Below the pieces are notes generated by a model. The model was not told the DNA's origin. It was given only the letters and a program-made list of their open reading frames with translations, and made no database searches. A DNA stretch of 64,000 nucleotides from Immundisolibacterales bacterium (lineage in GTDB: Bacteria > Pseudomonadota > Gammaproteobacteria > HK1), in assembly GCA_026712715.1 (NCBI GenBank), contig JAPOPW010000074.1:121879-185878 (forward strand). Direction: 5' to 3'. Numbering within the stretch: the stretch's first letter is position 1; every line of letters begins with the position of its first letter. The position numbers and the translations under genes are program-made. Of the stretch, positions 1 to 9,436 are shown one piece after another.

Positions 1-248
1 GTGGCGCCGTGCATCTGGCCGGAGAGCCCGATGGCCCGGGTCGCGGCGAGCGCCGATCCGTGCCCGGCCGCGAGCTCGTCGACGGCCCGGCCCGTGGCCG
101 TCCACCACTCTTCCGGCTCCTGCTCCGACCACAGCGGCCGGGGCGTCGAGACCTCGAGCGGTGCGGCGCACTGCCCGACGATCCGGTCGCCGCCGTCCAG
201 CAGGACCGCCTTCACCCCCGATGTGCCGAGATCGATACCGAGATACAC
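1..248 (-). CDS. xylB: Xylulokinase (FGGY carbohydrate kinase), N-terminal part
   Basis: The minus strand opens with a GTG at 248 preceded by a GGAGGAGG ribosome binding site and runs off the left edge, so about 82 residues are visible. The start VYLGIDLGTSGVKAVLLD is the phosphate-1 loop of the FGGY kinase fold, and GLSGQMHGA near residue 75 is typical of D-xylulokinases, which phosphorylate D-xylulose with ATP for entry into the pentose phosphate pathway. WSEQEPEEWW around residue 45 is also a family hallmark. Without the C-terminal two thirds the substrate cannot be fixed; another pentulose or hexulose kinase is possible. It diverges from leuC across a gap of about 180 bp. Confidence 0.85.
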   Translation of the reverse strand, partial: MYLGIDLGTSGVKAVLLDGGDRIVGQCAAPLEVSTPRPLWSEQEPEEWWTATGRAVDELAAGHGSALAATRAIGLSGQMHGA

Positions 249-425
249 CGCGTTTTCCTCCTCCAGCCCCGGGACCGCGACTCCTTCACCGAAGGCTAGA
301 CGGAACCACGCCGGAAAATCCAGGAGCGAGGCGGGCGCCGCCGGTTCCGCGGGAGACGGACTGGCCGGGGGGCGCGCAACGCCACTATCATTGCGGGTTC
401 ACGCGGATTCGCGAGCGAGATCGAA

Positions 426-1829
426 ATGGCGAAGAACACGCTCTACGACAAGGTCTGGGACGCGCACGTGGTAACCCGGCTCCCGACCGGGCAGTACCAG
501 CTCTTCATCGGGCTGCACCTCACCCACGAGGTCACCACCCCGCAGGCCTTCGACATGCTCGAGGAGCGCGGACTCGGCGTCGCCTACCTCGACCGGACGG
601 TGGCGACCGTCGATCACATCATCCCGACCGACAGCATGGCCCGGCCCTACGCGGACGAGCAGGCGGAGGCGATGATGGCCGCCCTCGAGACCAACGCGAA
701 GCGCCACAACCTCAACTTCTTCGATTTCGCCTCCGGACGCCAGGGCATCGTGCACGTCATCGGGCCGGAGCTCGGCCTGGTCCACCCCGGGATGACGGTC
801 GCGTGCGGCGACTCCCACACCGCCACCCACGGCGCGTTCGGGACCCTCGCGTTCGGCATCGGCACGAGCCAGGTCCGCGACGTGCTCGCCTCGCAGTGCC
901 TGAGCGTGGACCCGCTCAGGGTTCGGCGCATCGAGATCGGCGGGGCGCTCCGCCCGGGGGTGGAGCCGAAGGACGTGACCTTGCACGTCATCCGCCGCCT
1001 CGGGGTCAAGGGCGGCATCGGCTACGCCTACGAGTACGCGGGCTCCGTCATCGAGTCGATGTCCATGGAGGGGCGGATGACGGTGTGCAACATGGCCATC
1101 GAGGGCGGGGCGCGGGTCGGTTACGTCAACCCGGACGAGACCACCTTCGACTATCTGCGCGGCCGCGAATACGCCCCGGACGAGAGCGCCTGGGACGGGG
1201 CCGTCACGCACTGGAAGTCGATGGCGTCCGACGCGGACGCGCAGTACGACGACCTCGTGCGGATGGACGGAGCGGACATCGCCCCCACCGTCACCTGGGG
1301 CATCACTCCGGGGCAGAGCGTGGGGGTCGGCGAGCCGCTCCCCGCGGTCGAGGAGTTCGAAGAGGCGGACCGGCCGACCGTGGAGCGCGCGTACGCGCAC
1401 ATGGACCTTCGCCCGGGCCAGAAGATGACCGAGGTGCCGGTGGATGTCGTGTTCATCGGGAGCTGCACCAATTCGCGGTTGAGCGATCTGCGGGCCGCGG
1501 CGGAGATCGCGAAGAAGGGAACGGTGGCGGCCAGGGTCAAGGCCATCGTGGTGCCGGGCTCGCAGCAGGTGAAGGCGCAGGCCGAGGAGGAAGGACTCGA
1601 CGACGTGTTCCGGGCGGCCGGCTTCGAGTGGCGCAACGCCGGGTGCTCGATGTGCCTCGGCATGAACCCGGACAAGCTGGTCGGACGCCAGATCTCGGCG
1701 AGCACCAGCAACCGCAACTTCATCGGCCGCCAGGGGAGCGCGGAGGGCCGCACCCTCCTCATGTCGCCCCCCATGGCCGCCGCGGCCGCCATCGAGGGCC
1801 GCGTCACCGACGTGCGCGAGCTCGCCTGA
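426..1829 (+). CDS. leuC: 3-Isopropylmalate dehydratase, large subunit
   Basis: Isomerises 2-isopropylmalate to 3-isopropylmalate in leucine synthesis, as a heterodimer with LeuD in the cytoplasm. The 467-residue length is normal for LeuC. It has the aconitase-type motifs: [13 protein letters not shown] near residues 127-139, GSCTNSR with Cys347, and [13 protein letters not shown] with Cys407 and Cys410; these three cysteines bind the [4Fe-4S] cluster. leuD follows 42 bp downstream, as in the standard leuCD operon, but neither leuB nor leuA is present here, so the rest of the leucine pathway lies elsewhere. Confidence 0.97.
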   Translation: MAKNTLYDKVWDAHVVTRLPTGQYQLFIGLHLTHEVTTPQAFDMLEERGLGVAYLDRTVATVDHIIPTDSMARPYADEQAEAMMAALETNAKRHNLNFFDFASGRQGIVHVIGPELGLVHPGMTVACGDSHTATHGAFGTLAFGIGTSQVRDVLASQCLSVDPLRVRRIEIGGALRPGVEPKDVTLHVIRRLGVKGGIGYAYEYAGSVIESMSMEGRMTVCNMAIEGGARVGYVNPDETTFDYLRGREYAPDESAWDGAVTHWKSMASDADAQYDDLVRMDGADIAPTVTWGITPGQSVGVGEPLPAVEEFEEADRPTVERAYAHMDLRPGQKMTEVPVDVVFIGSCTNSRLSDLRAAAEIAKKGTVAARVKAIVVPGSQQVKAQAEEEGLDDVFRAAGFEWRNAGCSMCLGMNPDKLVGRQISASTSNRNFIGRQGSAEGRTLLMSPPMAAAAAIEGRVTDVRELA

Positions 1830-1871
1830 GCCGGCGCCCGCGCGCACGAATCGAACGAGAGGGAAGCAACC

Positions 1872-2480
1872 ATGTCCGAGCTCGGCGTTAGCTCCATCTC
1901 CGGGACGGCGATCGCCATCCACGGGAACGACATCGACACCGACCGCGTCATCCCCGCCCGTTACCTGAAAGCCATCACCTTCTCGGAGCTCGGGCGGTAC
2001 CCCTTCCAGGACGAGCGCTTCGAGCCGGACGGCACCGCGCGCGAGCACCCGTTCAACCGCGACGAGTGCCGCGGCGCGAAGCTCCTCTTCGTGAACGAGA
2101 ACTTCGGCTGCGGATCGAGCCGGGAGCACGCTCCGCAGTGCCTGCGGCAGTGGGGGATCGAGGCGGTGGTCGGGGTCTCGTTCGGCGAGATCTTCGCCGG
2201 CAACTGCGAGATGATCGGAGTTCCCGCGGTGCGGGCGCGGCCCGAGGACATGGTCCGGCTCCAGGCCGCGGCCGATGCCGATCCCTCCATCGAGTTCACC
2301 GTCGACCTCGATGCGATGCGGATCACGGGCGGCAACGAGACGGTCGAGCTCGAGATGCCCGAGAACCGCCGCCGATCCCTTCGCGAAGGGCACTGGGACA
2401 CGACCGGGATCCTGGTCGGCAACGCGCCGACGGTGCGCGAGGTCTACGAACGGCTCCCCTACACGAGCGGCTACCGGTAA
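1872..2480 (+). CDS. leuD: 3-Isopropylmalate dehydratase, small subunit
   Basis: A 202-residue small (swivel-domain) subunit that completes the active site of LeuC. The N-terminal stretch with GNDIDTDRVIPARYL and the NENFGCGSSREHAPQCL motif near residue 75 are LeuD signatures, the latter binding the substrate carboxylates. Length matches the family (about 200-215 residues). The ATG is preceded by a GAGAGGGAAG purine run. It is the last gene of the leuCD pair; about 280 bp downstream, beginning at 2764, is a truncated hydrolase gene. Confidence 0.96.
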   Translation: MSELGVSSISGTAIAIHGNDIDTDRVIPARYLKAITFSELGRYPFQDERFEPDGTAREHPFNRDECRGAKLLFVNENFGCGSSREHAPQCLRQWGIEAVVGVSFGEIFAGNCEMIGVPAVRARPEDMVRLQAAADADPSIEFTVDLDAMRITGGNETVELEMPENRRRSLREGHWDTTGILVGNAPTVREVYERLPYTSGYR

Positions 2481-2763
2481 CCCGGCCACCCGGACGGCGC
2501 CGGGCGCGCGGCATGTCCGAGGGCCCGGCTCGGGCCGGCGAGGCATCGCGAGTGGACGCCCCCGGCCGCCTCGGCGCGCAAGCGGCTCGGCTTCCGCGGC
2601 CGCGGGAGATGCCGGGGGTGCCTGGCGCGGGGCGTTCGGCGGACCCGCGGCGATGGAACGCGCGGATGCGTGCCACGACGGGCGCGGGACCCGGCCCTCC
2701 GGGCAATCGGTGCGGACGGCCGCACCGGTCGCTTCTCCCCGGGTCCTTGCACGGCCGCCGGCC

Positions 2764-2967
2764 ATGATCGCGGCGCAAGGCGGCTTCGGCGCCGGCCGCC
2801 CGCGCCCCTGGTCTTCCCTTCCCCGCCCGGTCCGCGAGGTGGAGCACGCGTGGATCCCCCTCGCGGACGGCACCCGGCTCGCCGGCCGCTACTGGCTGCC
2901 GATCGATGCCGGGGAGCGACCCGTGCCCGCGATCCTCGAGTACATCCCGTACGGCAAGCGCGACCGT
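2764..2967 (+). pseudogene. CocE/NonD-family hydrolase, N-terminal fragment
   Basis: About 68 residues are recognisable: after a short leader comes VEHAWIPLADGTRLAGRYWL, then PVPAILEYIPYGKRDR, the first beta strands of the X-Pro dipeptidyl-peptidase/CocE alpha/beta-hydrolase fold. Full members are about 550-670 residues with the nucleophile Ser far downstream, so all catalytic residues are missing. Homology stops at about 2967, where the reverse complement becomes the broken permease fragment described next. The frame stays open to 3483 but encodes nothing family-like after the junction. I read this as a gene cut by a deletion or rearrangement. Confidence 0.7.
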
Positions 2968-3363
2968 CATCGCGGTCGCCACGGGCAGCACCGTGGGCCC
3001 CAGGCGCTCGAGGATGAGATCCGGAACCGGCGCGTTGAAGAACAGCGATTATCCGAGATCGCCCGAGAGCACCCGTTCCAGGTAGAGGAGGAGCTGGTCG
3101 TGGAGGGGAGCGTCGAGGCCGTAGGCCCTGCGGATGTCTCGGAGGATGTCTTCGGTGACGCCGCCCATCCCGCCTGCGATGGTGAGCGCGGGGTCGCCGG
3201 GCGCGAGGTGGATCAGCACGAAGTTGAGAACGAGAACCGCCGCGACGAGGGCGGCGGCGCCGAGGAGGCGGTGTGCGAAGATCAGGGCGAGCCGCACGTC
3301 TGCCCTATCCGTGGGACGCTCAGCGGGAGGCGGCCGGCGGGAAGACGCCCGGGCCCGGTTCAA
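2968..3363 (-). pseudogene. DppB/OppB-type ABC permease, N-terminal fragment with nonsense codon
   Basis: The minus strand encodes the first membrane helix and following loop of a peptide/nickel-type permease: AAALVAAVLVLNFVLIHLAP, then GDPALTIAGG and ILRDIRRAYGLDAPLHDQLL. The frame meets TAA at 3051-3049 where family members have an aromatic residue (GDLG-Y-S); after it the same frame continues as SLFFNAPVPDLILERLGPT, still clearly family-like, so this is a single nonsense change. Homology then ends at the junction with the CocE fragment near 2967. The start (TTG 3363 or GTG 3297) is uncertain. It lies just downstream of the intact solute-binding gene at 3390-5039, so the transporter is probably dead. 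Confidence 0.75.
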
Positions 3364-3389
3364 TGCGGCCGCTCCGGCTCAGGGCCGGC

Positions 3390-5039
3390 TCAGCGGTCGA
3401 GCCAGACCTCGTCCCACGGCTGCATGGGACCCCACACCGTTTCGGGCGGATCCATGACCGTCCGGTGCGATACGGTGACATAGGGCTCCTCGTTGATGAA
3501 GTAGAGGGGCAGCTCGTCGCTGACGATTCGCTGAAACTCTTCGTAGAGCGCCTTGCGTCGTCCAACGCCGAGGGTGGCCCCCGCTTCCCGAAGCAGCGCA
3601 TCCACCCTCTCGTTGCAATAGCCCTGAGTGTTGGACCAGACCGTCTTCTTGATGTTGGCGCAAAGGTAGATGCGGTGGACCCCGATGACGGGATCGGGAT
3701 AGGTCCAGTGGGTGTTCATGGTGAATTGGTAGTCCCAGGACGCGATGCGCCGCGCCCAGCTCGGGAAGTCGGCGGCCGCGCGCAGATCGACCGCGATGCC
3801 CACCTTCCTCAGCTGGGACTTGATGTAGGCTGCGCCGGTTCCGAGGCTGTCGGCGTGGAACGGGGGGTAGTCGAGAACGACCTTCAGCCGTACGCCCTCC
3901 CCATCCGGTCGGTAGCCGGCCTCGTCGAGCAGCCTCCGTGCGCGCTCCAGGTCCACCGGGTAGCGGTTCAGGCTGTCGCTGTGGAAGGGGCTCGAGCTGT
4001 GCAGCGGGCCGTAGCCCGGCCGCGGCAGCCCGCCGTGCAGCGTGTTTACCATGAAATCCTGGTCGATGGCGTAGGCGACGGTCTGGCGAACCCGCAGCTC
4101 GTCGAACGGAGGCGCGCGCAGGTTGAACTCGACGTAGTTGAGCGAGCCGAGCGCCTCGTAGCCTTTCGTGCTCACGTGGAGTTCGGGGTTGTCCACGATC
4201 CTCGGGATGTCGCGCAAGCGCAGGCCGGCAAAGGGGTAGTAGTCGACTTCGCCCTTCTCCAGCGCGAGCATGCGCACCGAGGGCAAGTTGAAGAACCTGA
4301 CGACGATCCGCTCGAGAAAGGGCCGTCCTTCGATGAAGAAGTCGTCGTTGCGCTCGAGGATCACGTGCCGGCCCCTCACCCACTCGCCGAACCTGAACGG
4401 GCCGGAGCCGACCGGGGCTGCGTTCATGGGGTGGGTTTTGGGATCCTGGCCGTCGCCGAAGACGTGCCTGGGCAGGATGGGCATGAGGAGGGGGACGAGC
4501 GACTGCATCAGGGCGGGATGGGGCCTGGCGAGCCGGATCACGGCGGTGTGCGCATCGGGGGTATCCACCCGGTCGACGGCATCGAACATCGCGATCCCGA
4601 AGGGGTGGTGCTGCTTGACGAGGGCGAGCGAGAAGGCGACGTCCTGCGATGTGATGGGCGTCCCGTCGTGGAAGCGGGCGTTGGGTGCGAGGTGGAAGGT
4701 GTAGCTCAGCCCGTCCTCCGAGATCTCCCAGCGCTCGGCCAGGTAGGGCCGGGGTTGGAACGCGTCGTCGACCCGCACCAGCCCGGCGAAGAGCTGGACG
4801 CCGATACCGGTATGGGCGCCCGACTGCACGGCCGGGTTGAGATGGCGCATCCCCGCGCCGCCGGCGACGACCAGGGTGCCGCCGGGCCTTGGCTCTTGCG
4901 CGGAAGCGGGAACGCAAAGAGCCGTGGCCGCCAGGCAGAAGGCGGTGGCGCAGGCGACGGAACGCAGAACGCGAAGGATCGCGGTCCGGCGAGCGCCTCG
5001 GCCGTTCGGGCGGTGTATCTCCTCTTGCGGCAGGTGCAT
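3390..5039 (-). CDS. Family 5 (DppA/OppA-like) ABC transporter solute-binding protein
   Basis: A 549-residue periplasmic binding protein of the peptide/nickel class. An N-terminal export signal is visible (a basic stretch, then ATAFCLAATALCVPASAQ), followed by GGTLVVAGG, LAERWEISEDGLSYTFHL, FHDGTPITSQDVAFSL and VGSGPFRFGEW, all standard SBP_bac_5 motifs. Ligand unknown; oligopeptides, opines or sugars are all carried by this family. The only permease nearby is the broken dppB-type fragment immediately downstream, and no DppC, DppD or DppF is in the window, so it is probably an orphan of a decayed operon unless it serves a transporter elsewhere. It diverges from the MalT-like regulator gene. 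The start is uncertain because the leader is long. Confidence 0.85.
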   Translation of the reverse strand: MHLPQEEIHRPNGRGARRTAILRVLRSVACATAFCLAATALCVPASAQEPRPGGTLVVAGGAGMRHLNPAVQSGAHTGIGVQLFAGLVRVDDAFQPRPYLAERWEISEDGLSYTFHLAPNARFHDGTPITSQDVAFSLALVKQHHPFGIAMFDAVDRVDTPDAHTAVIRLARPHPALMQSLVPLLMPILPRHVFGDGQDPKTHPMNAAPVGSGPFRFGEWVRGRHVILERNDDFFIEGRPFLERIVVRFFNLPSVRMLALEKGEVDYYPFAGLRLRDIPRIVDNPELHVSTKGYEALGSLNYVEFNLRAPPFDELRVRQTVAYAIDQDFMVNTLHGGLPRPGYGPLHSSSPFHSDSLNRYPVDLERARRLLDEAGYRPDGEGVRLKVVLDYPPFHADSLGTGAAYIKSQLRKVGIAVDLRAAADFPSWARRIASWDYQFTMNTHWTYPDPVIGVHRIYLCANIKKTVWSNTQGYCNERVDALLREAGATLGVGRRKALYEEFQRIVSDELPLYFINEEPYVTVSHRTVMDPPETVWGPMQPWDEVWLDR

Positions 5040-5359
5040 GCGGAGGACTCGAGTACGGCGGGCGGGATGTTGCAGACGGAACGGTGCGGGAAAGACCTCG
5101 GGTGGTCAAGACAATGGGACCGACAGGCCCGAAAGAGCCCGCGCAGGCGCACAAAGCTCGTATTTTCCGGGACAAATCGTGTAGGGACGGCGGCGTATTT
5201 TGTAGGTTCATGCAGCGTCCATGCACTGCACATTATGCCGGCTGAACCTCCGCTACCGGGACGTTACGCTTGCTGCATGTCCATGAGCAGCGAGCCGATA
5301 CTCCGCGGGGCGCGCTTCCGGCGCCGCGCCCCGTCGCGATCCCGGGAGCCGCGCGGCCG
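5040..5359. promoter_or_regulatory. Divergent intergenic region between binding protein and MalT-like regulator
   Basis: 320 bp without a gene, somewhat richer in A and T between 5150 and 5240. It must hold the start signals of both flanking genes. I see no certain sigma-70 promoter. Two GTAG words lie exactly 21 bp apart (5181 and 5202), a spacing that recurs behind the regulator gene at 8232 and 8253. Confidence 0.4.
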
Positions 5360-8086
5360 ATGACCGGAACCGACTCGGGCACGAGCGGCGCCGACGGCGC
5401 GCGCGCGCGCCCCTGGCTGTTGCGCCAGAAGATCGCCATCCCCGACCGGGTGGCGGGGTATTTCGACCGCGCCGGGCTGGTGGACCGGGCCATGCCGACC
5501 CGGCGGCGCCTGACGGTGCTGGTGGCGCCCGGCGGGTTCGGCAAGACGACCCTGCTTGCCGAATGCTGCCGCCGGGTTCGCGAGGACGGGATTCCCGTCG
5601 CGTGGGTCTCCGTGGACGAGCGGGACGAGCCCGAGGTTCTGGACACCTATGTCGCCTTCGCTTGCCGGAGCGCCGCCGGCGGCGCGCCGGCGGATGTGGA
5701 GGACCTCGGGATTTCGGTTTTCGGACAGGCGGTCGGCGAGACCGGGGGCCGCACCGGCCTCGCGCTCAGCGAGATTGAGGCCCGCGATGGACCCTTCGTA
5801 CTGGTGTTCGACGAGCTGGAACGGTTCGGCGGCCCGGATGCGGCGGCCCTGCTCGAGTTCCTGCTGCGGCGCGGCCCTCCGAACCTGCACCTGGCCTTCT
5901 CGGGCCGCGAGCTTCCCGCCGGCGTGAATGTCGCCGGCGCCGTGCTGGACGGCCAGGCCGAAGTTCTGTCGGTGGACGACCTGCGGTTCACCAGCGTGGA
6001 GGCCGCGGAGTTCTTCGACGGCCAGTTGTCGGGCCCGCGGCTGGACGCGGTGATGTCGGAGTCGGCCGGCTGGCCATTCGCGCTCAGGCTTTCCCGGAAC
6101 GAGGTGGAACGGGGCGGACGCGGCGATGCGCATGCTTCGCGCAAGCTGGTGGAGAACTGGGTGGAGTCGCGGCTGTTCGCGGGTCTCGGGGCGGAGGACC
6201 GGGAGTTCCTGCTCGATATCGGCCTGTTCGAGTGGATCGACGCGGCGCTGCTCGACGAGGTGCTGGAGCACAGCGATTCGATGCGCCGGATCGACACGAT
6301 GACGGTCCTGGCCGGGCTGCTCGAGCCGGTGCGCGACGGCGCAACGGAGCTGTGGCGGCTGCATCCGTTGATCCGCGAACACTGCGCCCGGCGGCGCTTC
6401 CATGAGGCGCCGCAGCGGTTCCGGGCCATCCATCGGCGGATTGCCGCCGCTCTCGGGCGGCGGGGACGGACGGTGGACGCCATTCGCCATGCGGTCGAAG
6501 CCGGGGAGCCGGCGCTTGCGGGCGACATCGTGGAGGCGGCCGGCGGCGTGCGCCTGTATCACCGCGAAGGGGTAGTGCAGTTTCAGGCCGCCCACCGCCT
6601 GCTTGCCGAGGACGTCGTCGCGGCACGCCCGCGCCTCGCGCTGGTGCGGTGCATGTCGTCGATCCTGTCGGGGCGGATGGACGAGGCCAGGGCGGGATAC
6701 CGCGCGCTGGCCGGGGCTCTGGACAGCCTCCAGGTCGATGCGAGCGGCGCCGCGCTCGAGCTGGCGGCGGACCATTGCATGGTTCGGGGCATGATGCTGC
6801 TCCACGCCAGCGAAAGCATGGGCTCGACGATGATGCGCACGCATCTGGCCGAAGTTGCGCGGCTCGCGGAATCGCCGCACCTGGATGTCCTGACCCGGGG
6901 AGCCTTCGAATACTCCCTTTGCCTGGCGGGCAACCTGACGGGGAACATCGGAGAGGCGCTCGACCACGCCGCGCGGGCACGGCAGTGTCTGGGCCAGAGC
7001 CGTTACCTGTCGATGTATATGGACGTGCAGGAGGGGCAGGTCGCGATGGCGCAGGGCCGGGTGCAGGACGCGGCTGCGCTCTACCGCCGAGCCGAGCGGG
7101 CTGCAGCGGAGCGTTATGTGCTGGACCCCGAACCGGCGGCCGTGTGCAACGCACTGATACACGAGCTTTCGCTGGAATGCGGCGGGGCGGCGCCAGGGCC
7201 GGGGCCGAAGCGCGTCCCCGAAGCGCTGACGCGGGGCAACACGCCCTTCCAGGCCTACGCCGCTGCCAGCGGCGCCGCCCTGGAGGCGAGGCTTCGCGAC
7301 GAGGGGGTCGAGGCGGCGTTGGAGAGCGCGGACGATATGCTGGACTATGTGCGGAGCGCCCGGCTGCCGGCGCTGGTGCGCTATGTGTCGGCGCTGCGGG
7401 TGTCGCTGCTGTCGCTCGCCGGGCCGATCGGCGAGGCCGAGCGGGCCTGGGAGGCGGCCGGTCTGCCCCCGGACGCCGCCGGCTGCCTGGACCTTGCCGG
7501 CCAGACCTGGCGGGAGATGGAGGCGCTGTCCTCGGCCCGCTTGCGCCTGACGATCGGGCGCGGGCGCTTCGAGGAGGCCCGCGGCTTCGCGGGCGAGCTG
7601 CGCGCGGCGGCGGCGGCGCGGGGGCTGAAGCGCACGCTGATGCGCGCGCTCGCGCTGTCGGCGGTGCTGGAACGGCGCGCCGGCGACGGGGCGGCGGCGG
7701 CCGCCCACGTGAAGGATTATCGGCGCGCCTACGCCGATACGCCCTATGGCGGGCCGCTGGTGCGCGAGCGCGCCGACTGCGCCGAGCTCCTGGCCGCCCG
7801 TCTCCAAACCGCGCCCGGCTCTCCTCTCGGGGATACGGCGCGCTCCCTCCTGGCCGCGATGGAGAGTGCGGACGACCCGCGGCATCGGCTGCTCAGCGCG
7901 CGCGAGCGGCAGGTCCTGCAGCGGCTCGCGGGACGGCGGGACAAGCAGATTGCAGCGGAGCTCGGCCTGAGCACCCACGGCGTGCGCTATCACCTGCGCA
8001 ACCTGTTCGCCAAGCTCGGGGCGTGCAACCGGGCCGAAACGCTGCGCCGCGCACGGGAGATCGGGCTGATCCCCGGCGACTCCTGA
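5360..8086 (+). CDS. MalT-like (LAL/STAND) LuxR-family transcriptional regulator
   Basis: A 909-residue regulator with an N-terminal ATPase, a helical repeat region and a C-terminal LuxR helix-turn-helix. The P-loop APGGFGKTT is at residues 56-64; a Walker-B-like FVLVFDELERFG follows about 90 residues later. The middle 400 residues are alanine-rich TPR-like helices, typical of sensor regions. The last 65 residues (LLSARERQVLQRLAGRRDKQ to the C-terminus) form the GerE/LuxR DNA-binding domain. I chose the ATG at 5360 because it lies just before the conserved part; an in-frame TTG exists at 5270. By family it would need ATP and an inducer to activate transcription, but the target is unknown; the adjacent binding-protein gene is the obvious candidate. 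Confidence 0.85.
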   Translation: MTGTDSGTSGADGARARPWLLRQKIAIPDRVAGYFDRAGLVDRAMPTRRRLTVLVAPGGFGKTTLLAECCRRVREDGIPVAWVSVDERDEPEVLDTYVAFACRSAAGGAPADVEDLGISVFGQAVGETGGRTGLALSEIEARDGPFVLVFDELERFGGPDAAALLEFLLRRGPPNLHLAFSGRELPAGVNVAGAVLDGQAEVLSVDDLRFTSVEAAEFFDGQLSGPRLDAVMSESAGWPFALRLSRNEVERGGRGDAHASRKLVENWVESRLFAGLGAEDREFLLDIGLFEWIDAALLDEVLEHSDSMRRIDTMTVLAGLLEPVRDGATELWRLHPLIREHCARRRFHEAPQRFRAIHRRIAAALGRRGRTVDAIRHAVEAGEPALAGDIVEAAGGVRLYHREGVVQFQAAHRLLAEDVVAARPRLALVRCMSSILSGRMDEARAGYRALAGALDSLQVDASGAALELAADHCMVRGMMLLHASESMGSTMMRTHLAEVARLAESPHLDVLTRGAFEYSLCLAGNLTGNIGEALDHAARARQCLGQSRYLSMYMDVQEGQVAMAQGRVQDAAALYRRAERAAAERYVLDPEPAAVCNALIHELSLECGGAAPGPGPKRVPEALTRGNTPFQAYAAASGAALEARLRDEGVEAALESADDMLDYVRSARLPALVRYVSALRVSLLSLAGPIGEAERAWEAAGLPPDAAGCLDLAGQTWREMEALSSARLRLTIGRGRFEEARGFAGELRAAAAARGLKRTLMRALALSAVLERRAGDGAAAAAHVKDYRRAYADTPYGGPLVRERADCAELLAARLQTAPGSPLGDTARSLLAAMESADDPRHRLLSARERQVLQRLAGRRDKQIAAELGLSTHGVRYHLRNLFAKLGACNRAETLRRAREIGLIPGDS

Positions 8087-8944
8087 GCGGCTTCGGCCCG
8101 GAGAGTTTGCCGACGGAGCAACGCCGACACCCATGTCAACGCGGTATGCCGGGCAACCGGTCGCGATCTCGCACACGGGCGGATTCGACGGGGTTGCGTG
8201 CCCTCTTGCGCAGGATTAATGGCGCCAATTTGTAGCGCCTCACGTCGGTTGTGTAGACGATATTCTCATTTTCCCTAGCGCATTAATACATTGGTGATAA
8301 TACACAATTTGTCTTCAATCTTCCGTTTTCACCGCCTCGTGAGCTGTGCATGGATTGCCGGGAATGGGGTGGTCCGGAACCCGCCTTCCGCAGAGTTGAC
8401 GCCCGATCTCGACCGCAACCGGGTGTCGGAATGGAGGCGGGGCGATTGTCGTGGGGGCGCTGGCGCGCGGAGGATTCGGTTCTTCGGCGAGCGCAGTCGG
8501 ACGGACCGGGCCCGGCAATCGCGCGGTGGCCACCCGGGGATTGCTGCTTCGAGAGCGCTGCCTCGCGTTCTGGCTGCGGCGTCTCCGACTCGTGACAGAG
8601 AGGTTCAGGGACCATCGACCCTGATTCCGCACCTTCCCGACATGCCCCGCCGCTTGGCTCTCGATAACGACGGTCATCGCGAGCAAGAACAGGATTGGAT
8701 CGAGAGTGTGGGTGGGGGCGGTAGGGTAGGCAGTGGCCGGTGGAACTGCGCACTTCCGGAACGCCCCACGGCCCGGGGACTCGCTTGCGGCAACGTGCCG
8801 GGCGGTCTCTCTTGCGGCCTTCTCGACCGGGTGTTCGACCGTCGGGACCGCGCGCGGCGCCGGGGCGACGGGGACCTGTCCAGTCGCCTCCCGGCCATCA
8901 GGGGGCGGCGACGGAGGTCCGTGCCGCAGTCGAACGCCGCTTCG
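8087..8944. other. 858-bp region with no supported gene
   Basis: No frame here encodes a recognisable protein, although long GC-driven open frames exist. 8215-8310 is strikingly A/T-rich for this genome and contains TATTCT- and GATAAT-like words that could be promoter elements, an inverted repeat GGCGC/GCGCC at 8221-8239, and two GTAG words 21 bp apart (8232, 8253). The rest appears to be decayed sequence leading into the chimeric fragment at 8945. Confidence 0.5.
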
Positions 8945-9301
8945 GTGCGAGCTGGGAGACTCCGTCCGACGCGGCTCGGAGCTTCGGCGTTGCTCGCGCT
9001 CCTCGTCGTGCTGGCCACCGCCCTGTCATATGCAGCCCCCGCACAGGCGCAAAACGCGACGGGAGTCTGCGAACGCACGGAGGAGGTGGAGACCGAAATC
9101 GTCGACGCCGTCGCCGGCGTTGGCGATTGCGCGAATCTGACGGCCGCCCAACTGGCGGCCAGGGAAATCGCAGAGGAATATGTTCTCTTGTCCGCGCGTG
9201 ATTGCCTGCACCTTGCGGTCATGCGGGCACAAGGCGTGAACGAGGCGCTGACGTTCGATCGAGGCTTCTCAGCCTTCGCGGAGATCACCATCCTCGCGTA
9301 G
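8945..9301 (+). pseudogene. Chimeric remnant: secreted leucine-rich-repeat protein N-terminus fused to PIN-domain (VapC-like) C-terminus
   Basis: From GTG 8945 the frame gives 118 residues. Residues 1-36 form a basic leader and hydrophobic segment ending in AAPAQAQ, a Sec signal peptide. Then ATGVCERTEEV, a gap, and GVGDCANLTAAQLAA match the cap that precedes leucine-rich repeats in a family of secreted proteins. No repeats follow: within a few residues the sequence becomes LSARDCLHLAVMRAQGVNEA then LTFDRGFSAF, the last part of a PIN-domain ribonuclease (VapC type), including the late acidic FDRGF motif. The early PIN acidic residues are missing, so no nuclease can be made. This reads as two gene fragments joined by rearrangement; a made, secreted peptide is possible but unlikely to act as either parent. 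Confidence 0.6.
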
Positions 9302-9436
9302 ATCGCCGATGTGGTCGAAGCGCGAACGCGTCACTCCCGCGAACACGGCGGCGGGCGGCGTCGGTTGCCTCCCCGTGACGCATGGTGAATCATGCCCGCC
9401 ACTCGCCCGACGAATGCATGAAGGAGGATCCCGACC

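Noticed and set aside
399..2873. Long open frame opposite leuC and leuD
   Set aside because: Shadow frame caused by GC-rich codon bias; composition rich in Arg, Gly and Pro with no fold, while the opposite strand is clearly LeuC/LeuD.
3049..3051. In-frame stop in the permease fragment as a recoding site
   Set aside because: The codon is TAA, replaces an aromatic residue rather than a cysteine, and the gene is also truncated; ordinary decay explains it.
5270..5359. TTG 5270 as start of the MalT-like regulator
   Set aside because: The added 30 residues are Pro/Ala/Arg-rich and not family-like; the ATG at 5360 suits the conserved N-terminus.
8291..9300. Single 336-residue gene spanning the whole gap before the chimeric fragment
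   Set aside because: Only the last 118 codons resemble proteins; the preceding part is low-complexity Arg/Gly/Pro sequence typical of noncoding GC-rich DNA.
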